64,000 nt of DNA from assembly GCA_032173965.1 (NCBI GenBank), contig CM063284.1, forward strand, positions 133,539,125 to 133,603,124, read 5' to 3'. Shown here piece after piece: positions 13,558 to 25,134 of this stretch (position 1 is the stretch's first letter; the number at the start of each line of letters is the position of its first letter). The translations under genes and the position numbers were made by a program. The notes under the pieces were generated by a model. That model saw only the letters and a program-made list of their open reading frames with translations. It searched no databases and was not told the DNA's origin. Origin of the DNA: Sitta carolinensis (lineage: Eukaryota > Chordata > Aves > Passeriformes > Sittidae).

Positions 13558-14639
13558 CCTTTTTAGTCCATATGTTCATCTTCTTCATGTTCACCTTTCC
13601 TTATGTTCACAGGGCTATTGTACTTAGCTATTGTCCCCTGTTCCCCTGTTAACAAAGAGTAGTTTCACTGCTGCTAATAAACGAAGTTAATAAACAAAGG
13701 CTGCAGTTTTATTCAATACTGAGCATTATAAGGAGGGAAAAAATAGGTAAGGTAATCCTGTCTGTTCCAGACAGGCTTTTTGACTAGGTGGTGTGTGTTC
13801 TGTTTCTTCATTTAGAGTCATTTATAGAGTCATATCCTCATTTATTAAAATGCAGGGGCCTTTTTTCCACATTTTTTTTTTACTGAGCTTCTGAATGTAT
13901 TAAATTAAACTAGAGTCAGTGACATCCTTCATCTGTAGTTAAAATATTATTTAAGGTCATACCAAATTAAGTAATTCATTCTGACGTCGGGAAGAGTGCA
14001 ATGGGAGAATATTTTCTATTTTGTGAGGGAAGTCAAATAAGCTGTGTATAAAATGTGATGCAGTGTGACCTGTAAGCCTTTGCAGAAAGCCCTGGTTAGT
14101 GGGGAAAAGAGAGAATGGAGCCAGGCCAACTTGAAGACCTCATATTGGCCATGTATTTTGCTTCTAAGAATAGCCTGTTACGAGGTTCCCACCAGCAGAG
14201 AATATTTGGGTTCATTCTCCAGCATGAGGCAAATGATGTTAGGTAATAACAGGACATCTTTACCCTGCTCCCTTGCATGGAAAAGAGAGACTGAAATGGA
14301 GATCTGGTAGTTTTGGATGCTCATTAGCTCTGATATATAGTTGGCTTTTCCCTCCTGAATTATAAGTGAATAGCAGCACTGATATAAACCAAGGACAAGA
14401 TCATTTAACAGCCAGACTCTTTTCTTTCCTTTCTTTTAGCTGTTTTTCTTCTCTTCAGCATTTCACGCACAGTCAGTGTAATTCACTTGATTTAGAATAT
14501 ATATATGCTCTTAGACTATTCTACAGTATTTTTTCAGGGAAACTATCCAAAGACATAATGTTTCATATATGTGAACTTATTTCAGCTCTGTCTGTGCCTC
14601 TTTACCTAGCATCCAGATTTTGGCCATCTCCTGGTGGTG

Positions 14640-14666
14640 TTTTTTTTTTTTTTTTTTTTTTTTTTT
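14640..14666. repeat. Poly(T) tract, 27 nt
   Basis: An uninterrupted T run. The adjoining sequence has no reversed AATAAA at the usual spacing. Confidence 0.95.
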
Positions 14667-16499
14667 CAATTCAATATGAGTATTATATTGATAAATAAAT
14701 ACTTCACTGATGGAGATGGAGGTGGTATTTTTCTAAGTGTGAACAAAATTATTTCTTTTGTAAGTAAATTTTTCACCATGTTTAGGGCCTCCTAAATATC
14801 TGACTAGTCAATTCTGTAGGCTCTTTTAAGATCTTCTACACTTAAAATTACATCACTGTTCCTCTGTGTCTATTTCATGTTAATGAATATCACAGAATTA
14901 TTAAAGTACATATTCCTTAATAGGTTAGAGATTAGGAAACATGAAAATCATGGTTTTTTTTCCTAGGGAGCTCCACTTATAAATCAACTCAAACCATAAT
15001 AAGTGAAAAAGCTAAAAATTTCAGATTTGTTTCTACTGACATTTTCAGGAGAATTTATTCTATCTTAAGAAAAAAAGTCACACTGAAATATCTCACTATT
15101 TGATGCTGCAGAATAGGGTTGTTATTATATGGCTTATATTTAACTTTCTTTTTCTAAACAAAATACTGAAAATGCTAGGAAAAATCTATCTATTAACTTT
15201 TAAAGTAGGGAAAATGCATTTCCCACCTGAAAAAAAAAAATATTCTGTGGAGTTCATTTTCTTCACTTAAACAGACAAAAATCAGATTATTTATGCCAAG
15301 TGCAACTCACAGGAGAGACTGCACACTTTTCAGATAAGCTTGGGAATTACTGTTTCTGCATAGATTTGTTGGACTCAGGGCAGGTGGAAATTCAAATGAA
15401 TTGGATTTTATGGTATCTTTCTGTTTTAAAAGAAAAAAGTTTGTAAAAGTTTAGCTAAAACTGGTACTTTCAGCAGGAATCAAAGTAGGCAGCTCTGACT
15501 AGCTCTTCTCAATATCTTAGATTTCTCCTAATTATTGTAAATACCAGTGCATAGATTAAAAAGTAGCATTTTTACTCGACAGTTGTATATATTTTTTAAG
15601 ACCTTTCAATTTTCCTTCTCTGAATGTATTTTTTCAATCTATAGTCTAAGCTTAGACATTTCACCTCCCTGAAGTTAAACTTACTGACAGTAGAAAATCG
15701 TTAATTTTTATTTGAGGAAATCAGACAGTGAGAAATATGTCAATTCCAATGAGACAGTTGAGATCTTGCCAGCAAGAAAGTTAAAGTGCTGTGAATTGAG
15801 TGAATGTTTGTAGAGATCTCTGCTGACATCAACTTCCTGTCAATATTTCATTGTCACTGATAATGAAAGCTGAAAACTCTGAATTGTGAATGGTTTCAGT
15901 ACTCTAGTTGTGTTATCTGCCTGGGTATGATAACCCATTAATTTCATATAGAATTGGATGTGAGGTTTTTGTTTGAAGTTAGATTTGAATCTTTGGTTAC
16001 TTAATAATTTTTCTTTATCTGGGAGACTTAAAGCAGAATCATAGTCTTCTGAAGAGGAGTTTTGTGTGATGCCCTTTCTCATTTCAGTTGAATATTGGCA
16101 AATTAAGAAAAGTCCTGTTCTGCATTGCTGAACTTTTTCTTTTTTCTTTTTTTTTTTTTCCACATTTCTGTTTTACTGCCTACACATATCAATATCAAAG
16201 CATAAACTCAAGGTTTTTCTGCCCTCTGCACTACATAGAACTGAAAGCAAATATGAGTTCGTTTGTCAGTCTTTGAGAGAGCTATTATTGCAGTAGTTAA
16301 TTAAAAAAAATAGAGCTGAGGTTTCTTCTGTTAGTAAAAGTGGTCACTTCTTTTCAACACTGCTAAGCCAAATTGTTCTTTTTGAATATTTTTCCTTATG
16401 ATTCTGCGTGGGTTTATACTTCATTTCTCTTGTCTGATTCCATGAAGCCCTTGCCAATTATGTAACAACAGGAATGTTCTTTGAAGTGAGTCTCTGAAT

Positions 16500-17170
16500 T
16501 GACCTCCTGCTCAAAGCATGGTTATTTCCAAGACTCAGTTAAGGCAACTGGAGCTCTATCTGGGCAAGTTTAGAAAAGCTTCAAGCATAGTGATCCTACA
16601 GTGTCTTGGGACAACTTTTTTCAGTGCTGCATTGCCTTCCAAATGCACATGCTTCTTCTAATGCCTAGCCTGAACTCCCTCACAAAGTGTCATTTTAGTG
16701 CCCTTTGTTGCTTGATTTGAATTTTTGACTACCAGGAGTAATTTGGCTCTGTAATTTTTCTTTTCAGGTAATGTTTAGATTAGGTAACTAGTTTCAGAGA
16801 GGTGTTAAATCATGCCTTAGTCCATTCCTCTTCACTGGATTGAGCAATGACATAATAATTTTCTTTTTTCTTGACAAACTGGACTTGTCAAACATGTCCA
16901 ATTTGTCCACATCCATCAATAACAGGCAGACACCAATTTGGGTACAATAGTCCAAGTGCAGCCTTGCCAGTTCCAGTCAAAGGGAATAAATGACTTCCCT
17001 TAATGCTGCTCATACTCTTGCTAATATGGACCCATATGTAATTTATCCAATTTCTAGTGCAAGCACACGCTCCACTGGCTCATTACCTGGTTTCCACCCT
17101 ATTTTCCAGGGGTTCTTATCAGCAGAACTGCTGTTCAGCTTGCTGTTTCCCAACCTCTACCAAAGTTATA
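16500..17170 (-). mobile_element. CR1 retrotransposon, older internal fragment, reverse orientation
   Basis: Read on the + strand, the segment 17060-17165 (agcacacgctccactggctc, the gttcttatcagcagaactgc region and cccaacctctacca) parallels the reverse complement of CR1 sequence near the end of the second ORF. The earlier part, with gcagccttgccag, also fits. Divergence is high and both ends are uncertain. Confidence 0.6.
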
Positions 17171-18461
17171 TATATATGAGTAGTATCCATTAAGAAGTGG
17201 GTGTGACAGGTTAGCTGACACTATTGTAAAAACAGGATCTTTAATGTACAGTACAGGGAAGAATGTCATATGCTACCAGACAGTCATTGCCACCGGCAGA
17301 AAAATTGTTAAATGAAGGGACTTGGCAGAGTTGAAAGTGCACAAATACTTTTTGAAGCCTGGATTGACGCCACATCTGTGTTCTGTGCCTGGGAATGCGA
17401 AATGAGGCAAGTGCTACATCTGTAATAAAACTTTGAAAGAAGTGTAGCCAGGAAATGAGAAGCAGCTTCTACACTTAACATCAGGCCTAAACATCCTGGA
17501 TTCTCTCTAAACAGTTGCCCTTCTAATGGTAGATTTTAAGCAGATTTAGAAATTTCAGAAACATTTATGTGAACTTTTGGGAGTCAGGTATAGTTTCCAA
17601 ACTTCTTGTCAGTAATGTTTTTTTTTAGTTTTGGTCAAGTGCTGAAAGCTTTAGGGACATTTCTGTAAAGGAGGAGAAAATTAAAACTTCTGTACAATAA
17701 AAAAATGGTGATTTTCTTATTAGCCTTTATCATTAGACATGGATCAGGAGAGACTCACAGTTTGCTGCTTTTTGACTGATATTGAATTTTGCATTTCTGG
17801 AAAGGTGTGGGCAATTGGGAAAAGCAGAATTAAATTAACTCTGTTCCAGAACAAAGCAAGTATTCCAACAGAATACTTGATGCTGGCAGAGCAATCCAAG
17901 TTCTTACAAAGAGTTGCTTTTCACACTGAGTAGTCCCCTATGAAGTTATCTTGGATATGTTGTTTTTTTATAAAAAGGTTGTCTAGTCATATAACCCTCG
18001 TGAACTTCACTACTGTAACTTTCAGCAGATACAAGTGTGATTCAGGGAAGTAATTCTCATAAGAGCAGAACTTAATTACCAGTTTCCCAGGCTAAATTTT
18101 CATTATCATCAGGTGTTTGCGTAAACTCATGCCTGCTTCTCCTTTTCCTCTTTAATTTATAGCAGTTGTTAAAGTACATACTTGTATTTTTTAAACAAAT
18201 GTAGTAAAGGAGTGAGACTTTGCATGACTACAGATAGATGACATGTGCTATAGAGGCCATTGCCAAAATACATATATATAAGGTTTAAGGCTATGCATTG
18301 CTGGGTTTTCTACTTAAATGAGCCATTAATTATGTTTTAATATAATTATCTGGATTTAAAAAAAAAAAAAATCCTATCATGTCTAAAGATAAAGCTTTTC
18401 ATTGTGGGTAAAATTTTAGCCTGAAATACAACTCCTGTACAGAATCCATTTTTCCACTACT

Positions 18462-18942
18462 AGAAGGACACTGAGGTGCTGAAGTATGTCCAGAGAAGGA
18501 CAACGAATTTAGTGAAGGGCTGTGAGTCTCATGAGGAGTAGCTGGGGGAGCTGGGGTTGTTTACCATGGGGAAAGAGAAGTTCAGGGGTCACCTTATTGC
18601 TCTCTACAACTGTCTGAAAAGAGGCAGATGCAGAGAGTTGTACACATGTGTGGGTCAGGCTCTTCTCTCAGGTTACCAGTGATGGCAGGAAGTGGCCTCT
18701 AGTTGCACCAGGGGAGGTTTAGATTGGACATTAAAAAAAAATTCTTCATGGAAAGGGTTTTTAAGCACTGGAACAGGCAGTTCAGGGAAATGTTTGAGTC
18801 ACTATCCCTGGAGGTATTTAAAAGACTTGTGGATGTGGCATTTGTGGACATAGTTCAGCAGTGAACTTGGCAGTGCTGGGTTAACAGTTGGACTCAAAGA
18901 TTGTAAAAATCTATTCCAACCTAAACTATTCATGAATCATGG
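18462..18942 (+). mobile_element. CR1 retrotransposon, 3'-end copy
   Basis: The signature blocks occur in order: gaggtgctgaagtatgtcca, a ggggttgttta block, ccttattgctctctacaact, aggggaggtttagattggac, attcttcatggaaaggg, ccctggaggtattt, cttggcagtgctgggtt and ttccaacctaaa. It ends in a degraded form of the octamer tail (attcatgaatcatg). This is one of the clearest CR1 copies in the window, with moderate divergence. Confidence 0.9.
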
Positions 18943-19997
18943 GTGGCTTTTGACCTCTTGCATTAACAGAGTGGCTGACTAGATATAGAGACTGGAAATT
19001 GTAGTCTTGGGGTACTAGAGTTTGGTTTCAGACTCTGAAGTTTGCCTTGGTACTAGTTAATTTCCCTAGTAAGTGAACTACTGAGCCCCTCAGGCAGCAA
19101 TGTGCTCAGTAGAAAGATGAGTGCAGACAGCTTGAACAAAACGGAATTTTATTTTGAATTATGTTTTCTGAAAAGTAAGCATTGTACAGTTTTTGTTAAA
19201 TGTGTTTCAGATATTTCAGTGCTATTCTAAACACTTAATTATTGTGTTTTATTAGCTTAAATTTATTTAAGCTGTGTGTTTTTAGCTTAAATTTTGGCTT
19301 AAACCTGTGCAGGCTAGATGATAAAAATCTACAAAATAGATCAAAATTTTAAAAATTAACTTCCTAAAATGAATACCCTCTATTTTGTTTCAAGTATGCA
19401 TATTCATCTCAGGTGGTTCTGTTTAGTAAGTAAAACATACATTGTGTCTACCTGAATATTTCATAGAATCTTGTCTTCTCTGTTTAATTTTTTCTGACAG
19501 CTATCAGTACATGTAATATTTTTCTCAGGGCAGAAAAAAATGTAATAATGAACAATTTTGGCAGATGATAAGTAGTTTCCTACTAGAACAAGGATTTTGG
19601 AAAATTACTATATATAACCTTGAAAAGTTTATACGTTGAAGGAAAAGTTATGACCTTTACATAGGTTCTTGTGCCCAAGAGGAAACACAAGTGAAATTAT
19701 TTCAGTACATGAGGCTTAAGATTTGGCAAAAGCCTTGTGCTTTTTATGCACCAATGAGACTGGTAAGCAAGTAATCATACAAACAAAGGCTGTAGATTAT
19801 AAGGAAGCCACAAAACTGAATGCTGCCTAAAAATAAACTTGGAGTTCAGCATAGATAATATGCTTTAAATGAAGAATGCAATGTTAAGCAAAATTAAAAG
19901 GCAGGCAAGGTCTCAGAGATTACATGTGTTATTGATGGAAACAGGCCAGACTACCAACTACCAATTGTATAGTGCTGTCAGTGTGAAATACTAAATG

Positions 19998-20345
19998 TGT
20001 CAGGTTTCCAGATTTCCAAATTTTGTTTTCAACTTCATTCAGCTCTGGCTTATTAGTAACTCGTGTCCTGCCCCATTCAACAGACAGCACTCAATAGTGA
20101 CCTCTTTGAAGCCGGCAGAAGGCAGAGGAAGCCCCTTCCTCCTGGCTGCCCTCATGGCTTTCGGGGCGATGCCAGCCCTGCCATCCCTCCTGCAGAGGTC
20201 TCAGAGGAGCCCCTCTCCCTCCCCTGCTGCAGCCCAGGAGGAAAAGGGCTGGAAGTGAGAGAAAAGGGAGCCACTGCTGTTGGGAGTCCACACTGCTGTG
20301 CCTGAGCACAGCCCGTGGACTCAGGATGGCTCTTGAAGTGACGAC
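19998..20345. other. GC-rich left flank of the solo LTR, origin unknown
   Basis: From about 20060 the sequence changes abruptly from AT-rich intron to GC-rich DNA with frequent gctg, cagag and ccctcc words. It precedes the LTR and is not part of it, given the target duplication. With 21755-22016 it may be one older repeat into which the LTR inserted. Several overlapping open frames on both strands are composition artefacts. Confidence 0.4.
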
Positions 20346-20350
20346 AGCAG
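20346..20350. repeat. Target-site duplication, left copy (AGCAG)
   Basis: The five bases immediately before the LTR's TG are AGCAG, identical to the five after its CA. A 5-bp duplication is within the range produced by retroviral integrases. Confidence 0.75.
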
Positions 20351-21749
20351 TGTCCTGGTTTGACCAGCCCAGGGAAGTGAGCTGGCTGGGTTTGAGATTG
20401 GCATTTTATTGAACCAATGGGGAAGCATGTTCTAGTTGTTATTCCCTTTGGAAGCAGCCCGGGCAGGTCTCTTTCCCCCTGGCTGTCAGAGCACACACCT
20501 CTGCCCTCTCTGCCCTGGGCTCAGTGGGGCAGGGGGAGGCCCCGCGGGCCAGGCAGGCTCAGCTGATTTGGGAACATCTGCGGCACAGAGTCTGCTCTGC
20601 TGCTGGCCCCGGCTGAACCTGCCTTGGCTGTGCTGGGGAGAGAGGGGGGAGGCACGATGAGGGAGGCTGGAACACCGATGAGACCGAGGGGTGGAAAAGA
20701 ATTTGGGATCTGTCCAACTTTCCCTCCTGGCTGCAAATGACCAGTGAGCAGCTGCCTTTGGGCCTGGACCCTCTGAGAGCTGCACCCCCAGCACAGCTGT
20801 GAAATGGGACACCATGGACTGCCCGGCAGGACACTGTCTCTTGTTGACTCTTTCAGTGCATCAGTGCACAGATGGGAATTGGAAAGCCTCCATCCTCTCT
20901 CCAGTGAGACAAATTAGAATGTAGATGTGTAAAGACCACATGAAGTATCAAAGTCAGTCAAGAAAGAGTGCAAGTCCAGGTGGAAGGAGTGTGGGAAGTT
21001 GCTTTTGAGCTGTAAAAGACTCTTGCAAGCTATGGTAGTTGGTTATAACATATTGAAATGTTTCCTTTAAACATAAAAGAAGTATGGAGATAAAAGATAA
21101 AAGATTTCAAATTGTAGACCTGAGCAAAGGAGTGAAATGTTGAGGGGACTGTTGATTTCATGAGAAGTTGAACAAAGAGATGAAGTGATAAAGACTCTTT
21201 GCCCTCAAAGAAGAAGTGAATCTCTGTTCCTTGGAGGTGAAGGTGGATCCAAAGACAAAGAGAACCTTTGTTTTGAACAGTTATCTTTAAAATAAGACCC
21301 CATACATCGATGTGGCCCAGAGACACAACTGTGAACATGGGAGGAATTTCATGAACACAAAGGATCCAGGCGGTTGCTGTTCATGAAGAATGGATCCACA
21401 AGAGAACTGTTTTCTTGGGTGGAAATTGACCATAGTGAATGAGAGGTGCTTCCCTCCCTGTGTGAACTGAAGAAAGACTGTTTTAGAGGTGGAAAACTGA
21501 CTGAGATTTCTGAGTGTTGTTTTCTTTACATTGTTGGCTAAGAGAAAAGAAGGTGTGGGGAGGGAGGAAGAGTGTTTTGAAGGTTTTGTCCTCATTCTTG
21601 TTGTTTTTCTTTCTTTTGGTGTTAGTTAATAGTCTTATTACTCTTAAGCTTAAGCCTGCTTTGCTCTTGATTGGAAGCTTTGAAATTGGCAAAATCAAAC
21701 CAAAACAGAAATTGGTGTTTCTGCCCAGTTTCAAATTGAAACCGCGACA
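20351..21749 (+). mobile_element. Solo LTR of an endogenous retrovirus, apparently full length (1,399 bp)
   Basis: The element begins TGTCCTGG and ends CCGCGACA, giving a 4-bp inverted terminus TGTC/GACA with canonical TG...CA ends. It is flanked on both sides by the 5-bp sequence AGCAG (20346-20350 and 21750-21754), a target-site duplication. The 3' third (ttggtgttagttaatag... aagcctgctttgctcttg) resembles the R-U5 end of avian LTRs I remember. No polypurine tract precedes the TG and no tRNA-type primer site follows the CA, so it is not one end of a retained provirus; the interior was probably lost by LTR-LTR recombination. No viral gene is present. The family name is not certain. Confidence 0.8.
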
Positions 21750-21754
21750 AGCAG
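21750..21754. repeat. Target-site duplication, right copy (AGCAG)
   Basis: This is the right partner of the duplication at 20346-20350. Identity after integration suggests no rearrangement across the solo LTR boundaries. Confidence 0.75.
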
Positions 21755-22016
21755 GTACACAGAAAAATGACCCATGAGCAACTGGAGTAATCCTCTTTCC
21801 CCTTCCTGGGAAGGACCAGTGGCAGCTGGGGGGCTCAGGTAGCAGGTTAGTTCTGAGGAGAGACGTGACTCCAGCCTCCTCTCCTTCCTGCTGGAGACAG
21901 TGAGCTGCCTGCCTGTTCCTACAATTCCTCTGTCATCTAATGTAAAGTACATTCTTAGGGGGATTCTCCTGAAAAACAAAGTAAATCCCAACAATTCTTG
22001 CCGTGTGGGTGAATAT
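21755..22016. other. Moderately GC-rich right flank of the solo LTR, origin unknown
   Basis: The first part (to about 21930) is GC-rich like the left flank; the sequence then returns to AT-rich intron. If the LTR and one AGCAG are ignored, it is contiguous with 19998-20350. I do not recognise the family. Confidence 0.35.
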
Positions 22017-23541
22017 CCGTGGTAAAATACTGCTCAATTTTTAACTGACTTGTAATATTTGGTTTGGTAGGTGCCTATGAAAATTCTGATGAAATAGTTT
22101 TGCATCCTTAATTTATATGTGATCTATATGAAGGATATATCTATGCTTAAGGAAGTTGGTCTCCTGGATTTAGTTGTTTTCTAGGAGGTTATATTTTGTT
22201 CTAGCTTATGGTTCGTGTATGTTCTTTATTAATTTAATCTCAAGATTCTCAAGAAGAATAATTCTAAGGAAAAAATAAATGACTTTTGCAATTTAATTTT
22301 TTTGTGTTATGTTACCTTTTTAATGTTTCATAAAAAATGATTTGATTTTTGGGATTTTGCATGAACTTATTCAAGGAACTAAAAAATTTGCCTAAACTAG
22401 ATTAATAACTCTTAATTTACTAAACTTTAAAGTCTCTATTGCAAAATTAGGCAAGTCGAATTCCATTCTAAGAATTTAAATATCACTGTTCAGACCCCTT
22501 TAAATCATAACTATAAAAAAAAGGAGAGAAGTCAAAGTTTTTTTTTTTTTCTCATTGGGTTTGAAACTCTAATGATATGCACTGTCACCCTTCCTATCTT
22601 TTTCAGAATCTGCAAAAGCTAAAATATTATGGCTATTTACAATGAAAATTATATCTCCCGTGACATCATTTACCTCTGGAAATAGGACTTTTGAGAAAAA
22701 ATGCTACCATTATAGACCATGAAATGTGTCTGTAGGTTGGGTCACCATGAGACACTTCCCATTATCATTATCGAGATTTGATGTTTGCGGACTCAGAAAT
22801 ATGGTTGAACTAACATGATTAATTAACATTGCAGTTCTGTGCACTCATGGCCACTGATTGCGTTTGTTTCTAGTTCTGGAAATAGATGGTAAATGTATGT
22901 GTGTATCTTAAGCAAGTTTTCCTGGATCTTACACCTAAAGCCGTCTTCTACTTTACATTTTACATAAGATGAAAGGTTCTATCCAATGATATGAATGGCT
23001 TAAATGATTTATAATAACTTATTAAGATGAGGTAATTTATTACGGGCTTAAACCCAGTGATTAAAAAGTCATTGAAAGAGCATTTTGGAATCTTTATTCT
23101 ATGCAGCATTGTTAGATAAATGAAGATAAGCTAGATCAAGAAAAGATATTTGCGTCTGTCTGGTGGAATTAGGCAAAAGCACACGTTAAAGAATGGATTA
23201 CATTTTTTTTCCTTCTCTTAGCTGGTTTATTGTTTAGTACCATGGGCTCTTGGATCACTTACCCTGTGTTTCCAACTGTTGTATTTGTAGCACATATCTG
23301 GTCCCATCCTAAAGCAAAGTTACATCTCTTTGTAACAGCTGGACTGTGAGCCGAATGTTATCAATATTGAGCTTCCTCCTAGAGTTTAGTTATAATGAAA
23401 AAGAAATAATTCTTGAATGTAACACCTCTGGAGTATCATAAATTAAATATATTTGCTCTATTACAGTATTTCTCTCTGATTTGTAAAAATGATTGTGGTT
23501 TAGTGACTGAAGTATTTGTGGGCAAAAGTAAACAACAATTA

Positions 23542-23562
23542 ATGATCTCTTCTCTTCTGCAG
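23542..23562 (+). promoter_or_regulatory. RIMS2: 3' splice acceptor of RIMS2 exon A
   Basis: A run of mostly C and T (tctcttctcttctgcag) lies immediately before the exon. This is a strong, ordinary U2-type acceptor and fixes the exon start at 23563. The reading frame upstream of 23563 no longer resembles RIM2, which supports the boundary. Confidence 0.9.
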
Positions 23563-23773
23563 AAAACTACATCAGCAGTTTGAGATGTATAAGGAGCAAG
23601 TGAAGAAGATGGGTGAAGAATCACAGCAGCACCAGGAGCAGAAGGGTGATGCCCCAACTTGTGGCATCTGCCACAAAACAAAATTTGCTGATGGCTGTGG
23701 CCATAACTGTTCATATTGCCAAACTAAATTCTGTGCACGCTGCGGAGGAAGAGTGTCTCTGCGGTCAAATAAG
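23563..23773 (+). CDS. RIMS2: RIMS2 internal exon A: Rab3-binding helix and most of the zinc finger
   Basis: This exon encodes part of RIM2, a presynaptic active-zone scaffold that links Rab3 on synaptic vesicles to Munc13 and calcium channels. It begins after a pyrimidine-rich tract ending in ctgcag and ends at AAG before gtatgg. The first base completes a codon started upstream (phase 2 entry), 70 codons follow, and the exit is phase 0. Residues 1-19 (KLHQQFEMYKEQVKKMGEE) are the end of the helix that contacts Rab3. Residues 33-60 carry three CxxC pairs (CGIC, CSYC, CARC) and an extra Cys at 45. The fourth pair lies in exon B. The sequence fits RIMS2 better than RIMS1: the LHQQFEMYKEQVKK stretch and GCGHNCSYCQ match my memory of RIM2, where RIM1 differs. 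An in-frame ATG at 23585 is internal and not a start. The paralogue call would be settled by a protein search. Confidence 0.95.
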
Positions 23774-23779
23774 GTATGG
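23774..23779 (+). promoter_or_regulatory. RIMS2: 5' splice donor after RIMS2 exon A
   Basis: AAG is followed by gtatgg. It has the obligatory GT but lacks the G at +5 position of a perfect donor at the usual spacing (gtatgg, where +5 is g and +4 is g instead of a), so it is a usable but imperfect match to gtaagt. Reading through it gives a stop after three codons. Confidence 0.85.
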
Positions 23780-25134
23780 AGTTAGGAGAGTTTGACAGCA
23801 GGCTGCTCCTAAACTCAGTATCTCTTATTCACTGCTTATGAATCTAGATCACATAACTACTGAGACAAATTTCCTTTAAGGAGACAATGATATTTACATC
23901 ACGGGATTTTAAGATATCTGTCCTCATTTCATGTAATTTCCAATTGCATATTTTTCTGTGATTATGGCTTTTAAGTTAATACATACCATTTTTTGACCAG
24001 CAAACTCATACAAGTACATACCTTTGACTGGAGGATGAGTATTTGAGAAACAAAAGTATATTTAGTGATCTAGTGATGCTGATATTGAGACATTGATTAT
24101 TGTAAAGTACAGCAAGGATTCATTTCTATCCTGCTTGCCTAGGCTCTTCTGTACAAGATTATTGTAAAATTAGTTTTAGAACATTATATATGGTATACTA
24201 TTGTGCTCTTAAATATTTATTATCTGTTATACATGACCACACATATTATGCATATTTATATGTGCATATGCATGCAAATGTTAACCTATTTCTGGAAAAT
24301 AATGAAATGCACTAACATATATTGTTCTGTATATGCTGGTGTTTTTTGTATAATAAGTGGTAAACCAGCAATCTGAATTCTTAAAAAAGCTGAATGATAG
24401 AGTAAAAAATTCAGCACAACTGATGTAATCACAGAAAAGTCTTCTGAGATCATTTTACTCAACGTTTTAGATAAAATATTAAAATCTGATACACAGACTC
24501 TTTCTCAGATTCTCACAGATAAGACGTATGGCAATACACAAGTATTATGCTACTCCTTTGTGAAAATACATATTTTGTGAACAATACAATATTTTATTAT
24601 TTTAATTTTTATTCGTGTAATACTTTTATATAATTTATTTCTGTAAGTTAATTTTTTTTCAGTAATATGCTCATTGCAAATGCCATGCAATTGGTAAATA
24701 TTACCTTTTTTAAGGTAGGAGACAATAGTATGCATGTTATGTATTTCTTTGCCTAAGATTGAAAAGCAGATTTAAATAATGAACTGAATTTTTTTATTAA
24801 CAAAGTATAAAATAATAAATAATATTAAAATGTAATAATTGTTCCTGATGATTAAAATAACTGAGATGATGTGTAAATGTCTCAAATTGCCTTGGTTTTC
24901 ATTAAGGTAATTTAAAAATATTGCCTTCCGTAAGTTCACATACTTTATTTGATTTTTTTTTTTTATAACTAAGTCATGTTGCTAGTAATAAGAGAGATAA
25001 TAATTTATGTATTAAATTTATCTGATTATAAAAGCCAATCAGGTCAGATATTTGAGTCATTATGTCTACATCCTTAGAAACATAGCATTAGGAAGAATGC
25101 TTCACTCCCTAATGAAACATTCTGATACACCATT

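Larger units (their letters stand above)
1..23562 (+). other. RIMS2: RIMS2 upstream intron, 3' part (incomplete)
   Basis: This is AT-rich intronic DNA upstream of exon A. I found no exon encoding the RIM2 start region. Its contents beyond AT-rich unique sequence are CR1 pieces near 2.1, 16.5 and 18.5 kb, a solo LTR at 20.35-21.75 kb, several homopolymer tracts, a GC-rich patch at 9.3 kb and a perfect palindrome at 8.5 kb. I recognise nothing in 1-2117, 2309-8494, 9441-11376, 11427-12110, 12835-14639, 14667-16499, 17171-18461, 18943-19997 and 22017-23541. Short frames there lack codon bias, homology or splice context. Confidence 0.85.

Noticed and set aside
20152..20834. Cluster of overlapping open frames on both strands in the GC-rich block
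   Set aside because: GC-rich DNA has few stop codons. The frames overlap in several phases, cross the LTR boundary and show no domain or splice context.
23585..23787. Apparent small protein starting at an internal ATG and ending after exon A
   Set aside because: The frame is RIMS2 exon A read through its splice donor; the real protein continues in exon B.
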